From contig JAHQIY010000032.1 in NCBI GenBank assembly GCA_019054805.1, positions 124,001 through 188,000 on the forward strand: a stretch of 64,000 nt of DNA, written 5' to 3'. This document shows positions 10,805 through 23,100 of this stretch, piece after piece. The notes under the pieces are model-generated. The model saw only the letters and a program-made list of their open reading frames with translations. It ran no database searches and was not told where the DNA came from. The stretch is from Brachionus manjavacas. Taxonomy: Eukaryota; Rotifera; Eurotatoria; Ploima; Brachionidae. The position numbers and the translations under genes were made by a program. Each line of letters opens with the position of its first letter. Position 1 is the first letter of the stretch.

Positions 10805-11220
10805 TGTAACCAATTCTTTAGCAAAAAATTCGTTTCTAGTCAATAACTCTCTATGTGTGGCTTCTTCTTTAATTACATTATTAGTCGATTCCAGTGCGTA
10901 GTCAGTACTCGGAATACCTTTAGCATATTCCTCGTACCAGTCGCAGGTATATTGACCCAGCCAATTGTCACTAAAATAATTCAAAAACTCATAGATTAAC
11001 AATTGCTCATGGGATTATGATTCTTTAGGCGATGGATCGAATCATTTATCACTGAACAAATTCCTTACTGTTTGAAAGTGTTCATGAATTGAAGAACACT
11101 CAATAGCTACCAAATCGTTCCTTATTCTTTGTATTGTATCATTTTGTACACTTTTTAAATTGTCTTTCATGTGTCTTTCTACGTGTGACCATCAAACAAC
11201 TCTCTTTTCTTTATGGACAA
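10805..11220 (-). pseudogene. MULE transposase central fragment, inverted
   Basis: Minus-strand reading gives VERHMKDNLKSVQND, then FLNYFSDNWLGQYTCDWYEE and DYALESTNNVIKEEATHRE. This is the part of a MULE transposase around the third catalytic acid. It is nearly identical to 44,670-44,950. Both copies carry the same two in-frame stops (TGA after FSDK, TAA after KES). This copy also keeps about 150 bases upstream that are deleted in the 44 kb copy. Confidence 0.8.
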
Positions 11221-11241
11221 ATACAAATATGATAAATCTTC

Positions 11242-11678
11242 GTACAAAAAAAATATAAATTAGGTACGAAAATAATTATTTTAAGTACAAAGATAAATAT
11301 TAGCCTTATTTTATATTTTACAACAATTTCGGATTATTTTAGATATCGAATTATGCTAATCCGAACTTAAAAAACCCCAAAAAGTACAAATTAACGCGAG
11401 TCGACTATAATTCAAAAAATTATTTATTTTAAAAAAAAAATCAGAAAATTATTACATATGATTTACAAATGACTGTGATTTTTTTTAAATAAATACTAAT
11501 TAATCATATTTTTGAAATAAATTAAATAGGAGAATTATTAATCGATCTCTTACATTACTTAAACGATCACTTAATAAAATTTATTATTTTACTTTTTCTA
11601 TTTATAAAATTATTTATTCGATTAATTTGATTAATTAACTGTCTCTTATAATAAATATTTATGTATCCTGAGTTTTTT
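11242..11678 (-). repeat. Right 437 bp inverted arm
   Basis: Reverse complement of 10010-10446, ending tgagtttttt. Confidence 0.95.
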
Positions 11679-11689
11679 GTCACTAAATT

Positions 11690-12335
11690 TACTGAAGAAG
11701 AATATGATTATGATGAATATAGCTCTTAACTTAATTGGTGAACAGTTGAAATTATCTCTTGATTAAATTTAATTATCTCCTGTGAGAGTTTTTTATGTGG
11801 ATATTTAAAGATGATCTAATGTAAAATTTGAATTTCAAATCTTTTGACGAATTCTATGGAATTTTGTTTAAAACTTGGGAAACAAGAACCAGCTCGGATA
11901 GTAACTCCGATAACTGGATGCAAACAGCTAGTTGTTCCTGTCCTTCCTTCTATAAAGATCATATTTGTAAGCATCTAGTTGGCTTTGCTGCAAATATGAA
12001 ACTTGTCAAAATACCAATCGAAGCTAAGCAAGTAGTTATTGGACAAAAACCAAGAAGAGGTAGACCGTGTAAGTCTAAAAAGGCGCTTGAGTACCAATCA
12101 GAAGCAGATAAAGAAGAGAGAGTTGTCAGCTCAATCAAAGTTCTAAAGCGAAAGAAAACAAAAGTAGAGGAAGAAATTCCACAAGAAACAGTTATACCAA
12201 CAAAAAAGAACAAAAAAACAATTGATAAGAAAGCTGAAAAAGTAGTGTAAGCATCAACAAGCAGTGATATATGTAAGAAAGTAGAAGCTCCACAAAAGAG
12301 AGGTTGAAGTAGACCAAGAAAAAACTTAATTATTA
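11690..12335 (+). pseudogene. MULE transposase C-terminus with SWIM zinc finger and AT-hook
   Basis: Open from 11,828 to 12,250, reading an Asp/Ser-rich lead-in, then the SWIM finger CSCPSFYKDHICKHLVGFA (CxC...CxH). An AT-hook-like RRGRPCKSKK and a long basic tail follow. After the TAA a second hook-like segment (KRG, TGA, SRPRKN) shows that the protein once continued. SWIM fingers and AT-hooks are common at the ends of MULE transposases, where they bind DNA. The catalytic domain is missing upstream, probably lost when the fold-back element next to it formed or inserted. Confidence 0.75.
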
Positions 12336-12419
12336 ATATAAAAGATATTATTTTATTTGAAGTGATTTGAAATTTTTTATAATTCAATTTTTTTTTAATC
12401 AACTAAGTAAATAAAAATA

Positions 12420-12590
12420 AGAGATATTTTAAGCAAAATTAGTTGCTGTTTTATTTAATCTAGGAGACAGATTAATAAATCTAAGTTAAGGGTTTTTATT
12501 AAAATAAGAGATAGAAAAATATCAGTGATCGATTAAGTAATTTTAGAGATCGATTAAATACCTCCCAATTGAATATAATTAATAATTTTC
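12420..12590. repeat. Diverged MULE terminal repeat
   Basis: The motif order gtgatcgattaag, then agagatcgattaa, then a pyrimidine-rich block matches the outer half of the 437 bp arms (gtgatcgtttaag ... agagatcgattaa) at lower identity. It lies where the 3' end of the SWIM-encoding MULE would be. Confidence 0.45.
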
Positions 12591-12599
12591 GATTTTTTT

Positions 12600-14586
12600 A
12601 TTAATTATATTGATTTTATGCATTATAAAAAGATAAATGTAAATTTTTTTTTTTATAAAAACAAAATATTTTTATATTTGACAATTTGAATTCTACCAGT
12701 TGAGACGTTTTTATATACGATTCTTGAATCATGCAAAAGCATTGATCATTACATTGATCTGATTTTCTAATGAATTTGATTTTTTTTTTTATTAAATTTT
12801 AATCGATCATATTTTACCAATAAGTTAAATATATTTTATAATTTTTCGATAATTTTAATTATATAAAAATATTTGCATTATAAAATTAATGTTTATTTAT
12901 TTTTTTTTAAAAAATAAAAAGCTATTTAATAAATACATTGTCATTAATCTTTTTATAATGCAAAAAATCGAATAAAATTTATTTAATTTTTTTGTAAAAA
13001 ATGATCAAATAAAATTAATTTAATATTAAAAAATCAAAATCATTAGTTAATCAGATCACAGAATATGCTTTTTCATGAATCTTGAATAGGATAGAAAAAC
13101 GACCCGTCTGATACGATTAAAATTGTAAGATATATTGATTTTTTGTTTTTTAAAAAAAATATATTGACATTAATCTATTTAAAATCCAAAAAATCTAAAT
13201 AAATTAATAAAAAAAATCAAAAAATTATAAAATATATTTAATTTTCTTGTAAAATATGATCAATTAATATATATTTTAAGAAAAAATCAAAACATTATTT
13301 AATCGGATCATAGATATGCTTTTTCATGAATCTAAAATCGTATAGAAAAACCACTCTCCTGTTAAAATTCAGATAGTCAGATAAATACTTTTTTTTGTTT
13401 TTCAAATAGAATAATTTGATATCAATCATTTTAAAATGAATAAATCTTTATATTTTAACAAAAAAATCGAAAAAATGCAAAATATATTTAAAATTTCTAA
13501 AACATGATCAATTAATATTTATTTTATAGAAAAAATAAAATCATTAGTAAATCAGATCATAGAAATGCTTTTTCATGAATCTAGAATCGTATAGAAAAAC
13601 GACTCGTCCGGGAGAATTCAGACTCTCATATATATAGATTTTTTTTTAAAATAAAATAAATTGACTACTATCTATTAAAAATTCAAAAATTATTTATAAT
13701 TTAATAAAAAATCAATTTATGTAAAAAATATTTATTTTTTTTGTAAAATATGATCAATTAAAATTTATTTAATGAAAAAAAATTAATATCATACGGAAAT
13801 CAGATCATGAAAATGCTTTAGCATGAATCTAGAAAATTATATCTAACGACTGATCTGGAAGTATTTAGATAGGCAATTTATAGATATTTTGTTCTTTTAA
13901 TGCATAAAAAATTGAGATTAATCTACCTTTTAATCCAGAAAAATATTTATATTAACAAAAAAATCGAAAAAATATAAATATATTTAATTTATTTGTAAAA
14001 TATGATCAATTAATATTTATTTAAAAATTAAAAATCAAAATCATTTGTTAATCAGATCATGGAAAATGGTTATGCAAGAATCAAGAATCGTATAGAAAAA
14101 CGACTCGTATGGTAGAATTCAATTTTTTAAATATTATTATATTTTTTGTTTTTAATATAAAATAAATTGACATTCATCTATTAATTTCAAAAAAATCAAT
14201 ATAAATTAATAATAAAATCGAAAAAATCTAAAATATTTTTAATTTCTTTGTATATTATGATCAATTTATATTAATTTAATATAAAAAAATTAAAATTATT
14301 AATTTATTAGATCACAGAATATTCTTTTTCATGAATCTAGAATAGTAAAGAAAAACGACCCGTCCGATTCAAATTGTTTGTTATATTGATAATTTGTTTT
14401 AAAAAAAAACCAATTGACACTAATCTATTTAAAATGCAAAAAATCAAAATAAATTAATAAAATATATTTAATTTTCTTGTAAAATATGATCAATTAATAT
14501 TTATTTTAAGAAAAAATCAAAACATTATTTAATCGGATCATAGATATGCTTTTTCATGAATCTAAAATCGTATAGAAAAACCACTC
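12600..14586. repeat. Tandem satellite, unit about 250 bp
   Basis: A recurring block (AATCAGATCA...TGCTTTTTCATGAATCTAGAATCGTATAGAAAAACGACTCGTC, shown here in part only) recurs with its CATGAAT core near 13,071, 13,322, 13,571, 13,821, 14,071, 14,328 and 14,552. Spacing is about 224-255 bp. Units are strongly diverged in their A/T parts. The first unit (about 12,690-12,850) is inverted relative to the rest. Single units recur at 15,121, 17,480, 41,600 and 45,840. Confidence 0.85.
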
Positions 14587-15120
14587 AATTTGAGCGACTC
14601 AGCTGTCTCCATTCGATCAGGAACGACCGTAGTATCAGTCAACAAGTGCTTGACCGACCCAACCCACTACAGTCGACCAGGAGCAACGAAAGCAAAAGTC
14701 AACATGACTATGACCGACTCAGCTGTCTCTAATCGACCCGTAGCAACCAAAGCAGAAGCCTTCAATGTTCTGAAAAACTCAACTGACTCCAGTCGACCCG
14801 GAGCAACCGAAGCTTCAGTTAACAAGCCCTTGGCTAAATCAGTCGACTCCATCCATTCCGAAACGACCGAAGCAGCAATCAACAAGAACTTGACAAACTC
14901 AACTGATCCCAGTCGATCTAGAATTACCAAATACCCAGTCAACAAGGCCTTGACAGGCTCAATCGACTCCAGTCAATCAGGAGCAACGAAAGCAGCACTC
15001 AACATGACTATGACCGACTCAGCTGTCTCTAATCGACCCGTAGCAACCAAAGCAGAAGCCTTCAATATTCTGAAAAACTCAACTGACTCCAGTCGACCCG
15101 GAGCAACCGAAGCTTCAATT
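14587..15120 (+). repeat. 60 bp minisatellite, open as a 20-residue repeat, inserted in the satellite
   Basis: About nine units of 60 bp, translating on the plus strand as variants of NKxLTxSxDSSRPGATKAxV. A 120 bp stretch at 14,702 recurs at 15,002 (exactly 300 bp, five units), showing a higher-order repeat. The plus frame is open for 179 codons. Its first codon is TTG rather than ATG and its stop lies in the flanking satellite. The minus strand is also open. It is less AT-rich than its surroundings. It may be a captured piece of a repetitive protein gene or a non-coding minisatellite. Confidence 0.8.
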
Positions 15121-15250
15121 TCCTGTTAAAATTCAGATAGTCAGATAAATACATTTTTTGTTTTTCAAATAGAATAATTTGATATCAATCATTTTAAAAT
15201 GAATAAATCTATATATTTTAACAAAAAAATCGAAAAAATGCAAAATAATA
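15121..15250. repeat. Continuation of the satellite after the minisatellite
   Basis: It continues at the base where the unit was broken (tcctgttaaaattcagatag). The undisturbed unit at 13,322-13,480 has the same sequence without the 534 bp insert. Confidence 0.9.
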
Positions 15251-15544
15251 AGTCAACAACAACAATAATAAGTCCTTTTAATAATATAAAATCAGATTTA
15301 TTGTCTGTTTGTTTCACTATACTACATTCCTCCCTCCTTGGATTGAGAATTGTCCTCAAAAATTCATCAAAGATTTAAAAAAAAAGACAATTTTCAAAAC
15401 AATACAAAAAATTTAATTTTGCTCATAATTTTTTTAAAAAGAACAAAAATAAAAATTTTTTAATAAATTTAACCAAAATTTCGAAAAAAATTAAAAAGTT
15501 TAAAAATAATATCAATATTTCCATTAGGTCATTAACATAGTCAC

Positions 15545-16458
15545 TGTAGTTTATCACAACAGAACCATTTTCACTTGGAAAAACCAAATCAATAGGAAAC
15601 TTTGGTTTCCTTCCGTAAACTAATTCAAAAAGGGGTTTGTCTAGTTGTCCTGTGAACAGCAGTTCTGTAAGCGAAAGCCATTTTGTTCAAAAGGATATCC
15701 CAGTTGTCCTGATTTTCGTTTATAGAAACTTTCATCATTGAAATCAACGTTCTATTAAATCTTTCTGTCTGTCCGTCACATTGTGGATGGTAAGGAGTAG
15801 TTCTTAATTTATCAACGTCAAGGAATTCTAACACTTTTCTAAAAAGGTTTGACAAAAAATTCCTTGCTTGATCTGACAAGAAACTCTCTATTACACCTTG
15901 TCGACAAACAGGTCCATAACTTTGCCGCTTCATTTGCTTCTAATGTTTTTAGGCTGTACAATTCAATCCATATAGTGAAGTGACAAATTAAGACCATTAT
16001 GTATTTTGCACCGTCTTTCGTTCCTGGAAGTGGACCCAATTTATATATAAAGTAACTAGTTGATATGGTTTTGAAGTAATGATGGGCTGTAGGGGACCTC
16101 TTTTCAAGATTCGATTTGTTTTAGCTTCTTGACACTAAATACAATTCCTAACATAATCATCTATTTCTTTATGCTATCCAGGCCAGTAATATTTTGATTC
16201 GATCTTCCCGGCCGTTGTAGTCATTCCAAAATGTCCACCTAATTCTGAATCATGCATTTGCCTTAGAATATCTTTTCTCATCGTTCTAGGGACAACCAAC
16301 TTATATCGTAACTGGTTATCACATATTTTCCATATTCTATACAACACGCCATTTATCAGTCTTCTGTCCCATTGAAACCAATAAGTTCTGAGGTTACCAC
16401 TAAGACTTGCACTATGCGGTCTATTTTCAGATTCGTCTTTCCAGCCTAGAACTGTCAT
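15545..16458 (-). pseudogene. Ty3/gypsy integrase remnant
   Basis: Reading on the minus strand, an H2C2 zinc-binding segment (MHDSELGGHFGM, then a Cys-x-x-Cys) is followed by the catalytic core. That core includes a degenerate SDQARNFLS and TTPYHPQCDGQTERFNR, which holds the last catalytic Glu. Frameshifts and stops break it into at least three pieces. It stops near AFAYRTAVHRTTRQTPF with no further domain. It is unrelated in detail to the other gypsy copies in the window, so it is a separate family. Confidence 0.85.
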
Positions 16459-16729
16459 GATTCCCTTGTCGTGCTAAAAAAAAAAATTGTACTTTTTTAC
16501 GCAAATTTTCGTAAATTTTTATTGATTATAGTGAAAATAGTAAAAAAAAGGGAAAAAAAGTAAAAAAAAAAAAAAAATTAAAATTAAGTTTTTTTAATAT
16601 TGAAATTATTGATACATATATTTTAGTGATTTGACCAGTCGCCATTTTTCTCAATTACAATTTCAATTACCTAATTTATTTAAATTAATATTTTAAAAAG
16701 CCAAAAACTTTAATTTAAATTTCAACCTT

Positions 16730-17460
16730 TTATAGGTGATTTATATATTTACTACATTTTTCAACTCCTAGTGATTTTTCAAATTCTCTTATAGCCAATG
16801 CTGCATCAGCTATGGTAAACACCATTTTTTTTCTTGTTAATTCCTTCAATTCATTCCACAATTTTTCAATAGGGTTTAAATCTGGCGAGTTAGGGGGTGA
16901 TTAAATCTTAAATTTAATTACTAAATTAGTTTTTAAAATTTTTATTTACTTTTTATTTTACCCAATTAGTTTTGTTTATATCTAAAAATGATCTGCATAA
17001 TAAACTACTGTGTTTAGGATCATTGTCTTGGTGCAACTGAAATTCCGAATCGAATTTACTTGCACCAAATGGTAACAAATATTCTGACATTATTTCCCTG
17101 TATAACACTGAATTCATGTTTTCCTTGAATATCTAGTCAAATTTTAGTTTAACGCAATACAATGTGGAAAAATTCAAACCGCAAAATTTGTAGCCCCTTT
17201 ATGAGAGATACCAGCACAAATATTAAGCTTTCCTTCATATTTGGACGTACTCGGTAAAGCATTTGGATATTTTGAGGGATACCTTAGATGATAAGTTGGT
17301 CTCTGTGAAAGGAGCATTGTTGTTTCGTCAACAAAAACATAATTTTCAAAAAACAGTTTCTAAATTTTAAACACCAAAGTAGTCGAGATAGTTTTTGAAA
17401 TTCGGTTAAGATTGGAGGTCGTCTAAGGCGTCGGTAACAAAAGATGTAAATAAAGTTTCA
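16730..17460 (-). pseudogene. Tc1/mariner transposase remnant
   Basis: Minus strand: RRPPILTEFQ, then FVDETTM (first catalytic Asp), KLNICAGISHKGATNF, HQDNDPKHSS (second Asp) and, after a gap of about 60 nt that could be an intron, NSPDLNPIEKLWNELK with the third acid. These are the landmarks of the Tc1/mariner DDE/D domain in the correct order. Frameshifts near 17,350 and a stop near 17,170 inactivate it. The N-terminal HTH region is not recognised. Confidence 0.85.
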
Positions 17461-17479
17461 AGCTTAATTTTATACACTA

Positions 17480-17620
17480 TAATTTTCCAGATGCATGCTC
17501 AAGCATTTTCCATGATCTGATTTCGGTATGATATTAATTTTTTTCATTATATAAATTTTAATTGATCATATTTTACAAAAAAATTGAATATATTTTTTAA
17601 TTTTCAAAATTTTTTTTCAA
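17480..17620 (-). repeat. Single inverted unit of the 250 bp satellite
   Basis: It contains tccatgatctgatttcggta and ttgatcatattttac, the reverse complement of the satellite core. Confidence 0.6.
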
Positions 17621-17819
17621 AACTATAATATAACTTCTTTTTTTGTGATTTAATTTTGATTAAATCATTTAAAAAAAGTTATTTCATTATTTAAAGCATT
17701 TTAAAGAATTAGATGATAGGGAATTACAATAAAAAGACAGATAAAAATTTCAGAAATTGATTTTGCGATAAAAATATTCAAAAAAATCAAATATTTTTTA
17801 AGTTTTCATACAAAAACAT

Positions 17820-19250
17820 TATTTTTTCGACTCGTTCTGTTGAGATTTTATTCCGCTAATCCTAAACTTGATACCCAACATGCGAAAAAATTCTCTGGAT
17901 AAAACACTTGTGCCAGGAATAAATCCATAAATTTTAAAACACTCATACAAGATTGGATACTTGACTTTATTTAACTTCCAATAATCCAATATTTTGTTCC
18001 TCTTAGGCGATTGGTTTTCAATTGCTGTTTCAATTTCTTTTTCAAAAAGCTTCCATGATTCTTCAAATTAGCCGGCAATCGCTTTCTAAGCTAATCTCCA
18101 ATTTATTTCATCTTTATTCGATTCATCATTAGAGGAATCGCTTAATTGGACTTTCTTTTTTTCAGCTGTATTTTTTAGGAAAGTTCGAATTTCAGAGACT
18201 TTGAGACTTTAAGAATCCTTTAGTTCTGGTAATTTTATCCGTATAAGTTCTCTTTTTGTTTTTAAAAAATTAAGCTGAGCAGTTTTTAAAGCCTTTGAAA
18301 CCTTTTTTTATCTTAGGTTCAAAAATGTGCAAAAAATAAGGCGTCTTTTATCTGAAAGGAAAATATTTCTCATCATAAATATCAACGTAAAAAATTAAAT
18401 TTTTTTTTAAAACAACCTTTAAAATTTCCATCTTGTAGATCAGATTTTAGCACACTTTTCAATAACAATATTGAGAAATAATTAAACTAGCTGTCCTAAC
18501 CGATTTAACTGAAATCCTAAATGTAATCTCATAAAATACTTCCAAAATTTCCAAAGCTTCTTCCAAAATGATTTTTTCCTCGTCCGTCAAAACCAGATGC
18601 CTATGCTCTCTTTCGTTTTTCAGCATCAAACTCAAAAGATCGTAATTATTGGTAATTTTATTTTTAAAAAAATATTATTAAATTACCATTGTCAAAACAT
18701 TTAAATTTTGTCGAATGTAAATCTAAATTAAATGAAATTTCTCGCTTCAAACGTTCTTTATTTGTTAAAAAATCAAGATCAGTTAGCTCTTCATACTCAT
18801 TCTCATCATCATCACCATAATAAGCTCTGGTTTCATATTTTGTTTCCGGATCTGGATCAGTAAATTTACATTTGGAATGCTGCTTGATAGATTTTAATGA
18901 ATTTTTGACTTTTAGATTTAAAATGCGAGCAAAACAAGGAACACGTTCAAGATCTTAATCTGTGACAGTTCGGATCATCGAGCATACGTTGTCAGTCAAA
19001 AAAATCAAAAAAGTTGTTGTTAAAAAATCCAAGTTTTGACTGTATTTTAAATTCATTTTAAATTTCCTTAATATAATTTGCTAAATTACTCGATGAATGA
19101 CCACCAGAGATATGACGAACTGCTAGACAAATAGAGCAAGGCTTTAAGTTTGCATCAAAAAAATGATCTGTTAGAATTAGGTACGAAAATTTTTAATAGA
19201 AGTCCAGCAGTCTGTCGTAAAGTTGATAAATGTAATTTTTTCAAAAATCT
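17820..19250 (-). pseudogene. hAT transposase remnant
   Basis: On the minus strand the landmarks appear in order: TTDCWTSIKN, AVRHISGGHSSSNL, RVPCFARILNLKVKNSLKSI, LTDEEKIILEEALEILEVF, SNDESNKDEINWR and the C-terminal dimerisation region LDYWKLNKVKYPILYECFK. Each has a recognisable counterpart in the hAT element at 48.2-50.4 kb, so the two are diverged members of one family. Stops and frameshifts are frequent. The dimerisation region keeps the Tyr-Trp but has lost part of the conserved Pro-Ser-Glu. Confidence 0.8.
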
Positions 19251-19421
19251 TCATTACAACATTTTTTTTTTGATTGTAGTAATCATCACTCAAATCTGTT
19301 ATGTGATTTCTTGTTGGAATTTTGATGTTTTATAATGCCAAAAAACAAAAAGCTTTTTTTCTTTTGATTTCTTATTTGACTTTTAATGTTCTTTGAAATG
19401 AACCCAGCATATAGACTTTTT

Positions 19422-19694
19422 TTATCGATTTTGTGGAACTTCTTCATCTAAAGACTGCCATTCATCACTGTCATCATTAGAAACAACAGCCCTTACGTCT
19501 TGATTATCATACTCTAATGCCTGGGACGATTGGGAAATTACTGGATGGGTCGCAACATTCTGTTCCTCATTTTCATCAATATTAGCTAATTTATCTCGGC
19601 ATCTGATCGAAGTTGCTTTCTTTGAGACATATTTTCTTATGATGAAGCGGATATCGGTAACTTGTTTAACTCTGACATGTTTAAGGAATTCCAT
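19422..19694 (-). CDS. Short acidic ORF, unknown
   Basis: Ninety codons from an ATG at 19,694, with a basic start (MEFLKHVRVKQV) and an Asp/Glu/Ser-rich end (NDDSDEWQSLDEEVP). It lies directly upstream of the hAT remnant and in the same direction. It may be that element's N-terminal region, by analogy with the acidic N-terminus of the 48 kb copy. No domain is seen. Confidence 0.3.
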   Translation of the reverse strand: MEFLKHVRVKQVTDIRFIIRKYVSKKATSIRCRDKLANIDENEEQNVATHPVISQSSQALEYDNQDVRAVVSNDDSDEWQSLDEEVPQNR

Positions 19695-19739
19695 TTTTTT
19701 TTTTGATAAAATCTTTTTCAAAACTAGTCTTTTAATATT

Positions 19740-20170
19740 ATTAATTAAAGAACACTCGTTGAAAGTCTGATAATTCAGACTCTGTCTTAAAAGAGAGATT
19801 AAACAAATGTTTGTTAGTATTGGGAGACGACTAAGTCGCCAGATTATTTAAAACAGCTTATAAAAATGATTTTTAACATTGACCATTCTGCAAAGACTTG
19901 AAAACAAAGTGACTGGTAATCACTTACAAGTTTCCCATGTGCATAACTTTTCAAATCTTTGACCTTTTTTTGATCTGTAAAAGCCAAAGGCAAGAAAATT
20001 TCAAGATATTCAGTTTTCAATAATTCGAAAAATTCATTGCAAAAAATCAGAAAAACGTCAAAAAATGAGTTTTTGGCTTTTTTCGAAGTCGCCTAAAATC
20101 TTTTCCTTTTACTTTTTTGACTCCTGTAAATTGTATTATGTAGAACTTTTTTGGCTCTTAGTAGTAGATC
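19740..20170. other. No recognised feature
   Basis: AT-rich, no open frame with recognisable content. Confidence 0.4.
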
Positions 20171-20174
20171 AGTA

Positions 20175-23100
20175 TCGCCTCAAAGAAAGTGTTATGTTTG
20201 CCAAAAGAGGGGACATATAGCAAAAAATTGTTTCCTAGGGAAGAGACACACTTTTAGACATCCCTATGACAACAAAAACAAAAAATTTAAATAAAAAAGC
20301 ACTAGAAGTCCGTGGGGTCTCCCAGTGCTCTATCACTCAAGTACAAACCCTCACAATGACATTATTGCAACATTCGTAAAAGTAACTATCAAGTGAACGA
20401 AAATGTTAGCCACTTTAGATAGCGGAGCCGCAAAAACAATGATTAGCTCAGTTTTAGCAAAACAATTAAATTTGAAGCCATTGCAACAAGATATCAAGAA
20501 CAAGTGGGTCTCAGCAAGCGGCAGCGAGCTAATCTCAAAAAGGGACGCAAATGCAAAAATTAGCTTTGGAAACTATGGTGTTATTCAAAAGTGTGAAGAA
20601 TTCGATAATTTGGCAACTAATCTTCTTCTTAGCATTGATATGCTTTTAAGTCAGGGAGCTATTATTGATTTTAGCAAAAAACGTTTATGTATCGGGGGGA
20701 CATTCTGCCCGTTAATCGTAAAAAAGAGACAAATTGAAGCATGTTTGGCAATAAAATAACCGGCGTGTATTGAAGCAAATTCTCAGAAGACAATATGGCT
20801 ATATTTACCTTTCGAATCAAACAAGACTATATACATTGAGGCAGTAAATAAATTAACAGAATGGACAGTACCAGATTATGTAACAAAAAATAATAAAGGA
20901 AAAATTCCATTAGTTATTCTTAACAGAAATCCATTTAGTATAAAAATTAACCCGCAAACTGTGATAGTGAATAAATCAAAGATGTTTTTTTTTTTAAAAG
21001 GAGAAGAAGACATCGGTTACTGTGATAAAAACAAGTTCAAAATAGACACAGGAAACACTAGACCAATAAAACAAAGAGCCTATAGAGTGCCGTATGCGAA
21101 GCAGGAATTATTTGATTAAATGGTAAATGATATGCTAAAACAATGAATAGTCTCGAAATCAAAGAGTCCATGGGCATCACCAATTGTCCTCGTAAAAAAA
21201 ATGATGTCTCCAAAACATTTTACATCGATTTTAGAAAACTCAATTCAGTTACCGTAAAGACAATTATCCATTACCACTAGTTGTGGAAACTATCGACAAG
21301 CTACGAAATTCAAAATTTTTCTCTTCAATGGATCAAGTAAGTGGATATTGGCATATGGCACTTGTAGAAGAATCAAAAGAAAAACAGCATTTATTACGAA
21401 TAAAGGTCTCTATCAATTCGAGCTCGTCCCTTTTGGTCTAAGTAACGCAGGAGCAGCATTTCAACGTAATATGGAGATAATTTTAGGGGATTAGCATAAT
21501 GTGCTTGTTTATATCGATGATATAATGATACTTATTTCCACATTTAAAGAACATTTAGAACATTTGGAGAAACTTTTTACTCGATTTCGAGAAGCTAATC
21601 TCAAGTAAAAAACAACCAAGTGCAAATTTGGGGTAAAGAAGCTAAAATTCCTGGGATATATTATATCTCCCGATGGAATTAAACCCGATAATGAAAATAT
21701 TAAAAAGGTTAAAAACTATCCAGTTCCCAAGAATCCTAAGGAAATTAAACGATTCTTAGGTTTCGCCTCACATTATCGAAAATTTATTCCGAGTTACAGT
21801 AATCTCGCGGAAACATTGAATAAACTTTTAAGAAAAATACGGAATTCGAATGGACAAGAACATGTGAAGATAGTTTCAAAAAGATAATCAATCATTTGAT
21901 TAGCCCTCCAATTTTGTGGTTCCCAGATCTTAATAAAAAAATTTACCTTGCAACAGACGCTTCAAGAGTTGGATAAGGAGCAGTTCTTTATCAATACGAC
22001 AATAATGGTAATGAAAAAGTAAAAGCATATGCAAGTAGAAATCTAAAGCCATCAGAAAGAAATTACCCGGCAATTGAGTTAGAGTGTTTGGGAGTTGCTT
22101 GGGCATGCGAATAATTTAGACAGTATCTTTACGGTCGCATTCACAATTGAATTTGACCATAATCCATTAGCTTATCCCGAAAACATAATAATTAAATCAA
22201 CACGTATCCAAAAATGGAGACTCCAGCTCGCAGAAAATCACTAAGAAATAAAATTTAAAAAAGGAACTTCAAACAAAAATGCTGACGCATTGTCCCGAAT
22301 AGAAGAATTTTGCGTAGAAAAAGAAACAAATCTTTCAAGCTTGTAAAGACAGGATGAAATTTTAAAGAAAATCTTTAAGAGATTAAATATGGTAGAAGTA
22401 AAAGATATTTTTTAAAAGATGGAATATTATTCAAAAATTATAAAAATTATCAATTATAAATGATGTTACCAAGAAGTCTAGAACCAAAAATTCTCAAAGA
22501 ATGCCACGAAGAACTCAGCGGTGGACATTTAGGTGTTAAAAGAACATATGCCAAAATAAGACAAAAATATCTTTGGGCTGGTATGACCAAAGACATAACA
22601 GGATGGATTAAGCATGTAAAACTTGTGCTATGAATAAAAATCATATCCAACAAAGGCAACATTAGTGCCAATTAACGATTTCAACAAGCCATTCGATATG
22701 CTGGGAGTGGATATATTAGGCCCTCTTCCGGAAACATCAAGAAACAACAAATATATACTTATATTTACTAACTACCTTTTAAATGGGTAGAAGCTTATCC
22801 AATAAAAAAGATTGATGCAGCGACAATACCAAAAATTTTTGTCGAAGAAATAATTACAAGGCACTCAGCACCGGTAAAGTTGTTATCAGATCAGGGGAGA
22901 CAATTTATGTCGAATTTTGTTCAAGAGATTTGTAACTACATGAGAATAAAGAAACTTACTACAAAACCATATCATCCTCAAACAAACGGACAAACTTAAC
23001 GTTTTAATAAAACTATTTGCCAAATCCTTAGCACATATTGCAACGATCATCAAACCAATTGGGCAAATACATCAATGTTGCATTATTTGCATACAAAACC

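Larger units (their letters stand above)
10010..11678. mobile_element. Fold-back MULE derivative with 437 bp terminal inverted repeats
   Basis: Two long arms in inverted orientation enclose about 0.8 kb of scrambled transposase. The interior holds the N-terminal start of the MULE seen at 43.9 kb in plus orientation, joined directly to its central part in minus orientation. It cannot make transposase and would need one supplied in trans. No convincing target-site duplication is seen at the ends (left aagatgcc, right gtcactaaa). Confidence 0.85.

Noticed and set aside
14590-15129. A functional 179-residue repeat protein
   Set aside because: The frame starts with TTG, has no upstream ATG, and its stop lies in the host satellite. 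It is more likely a captured fragment or minisatellite.
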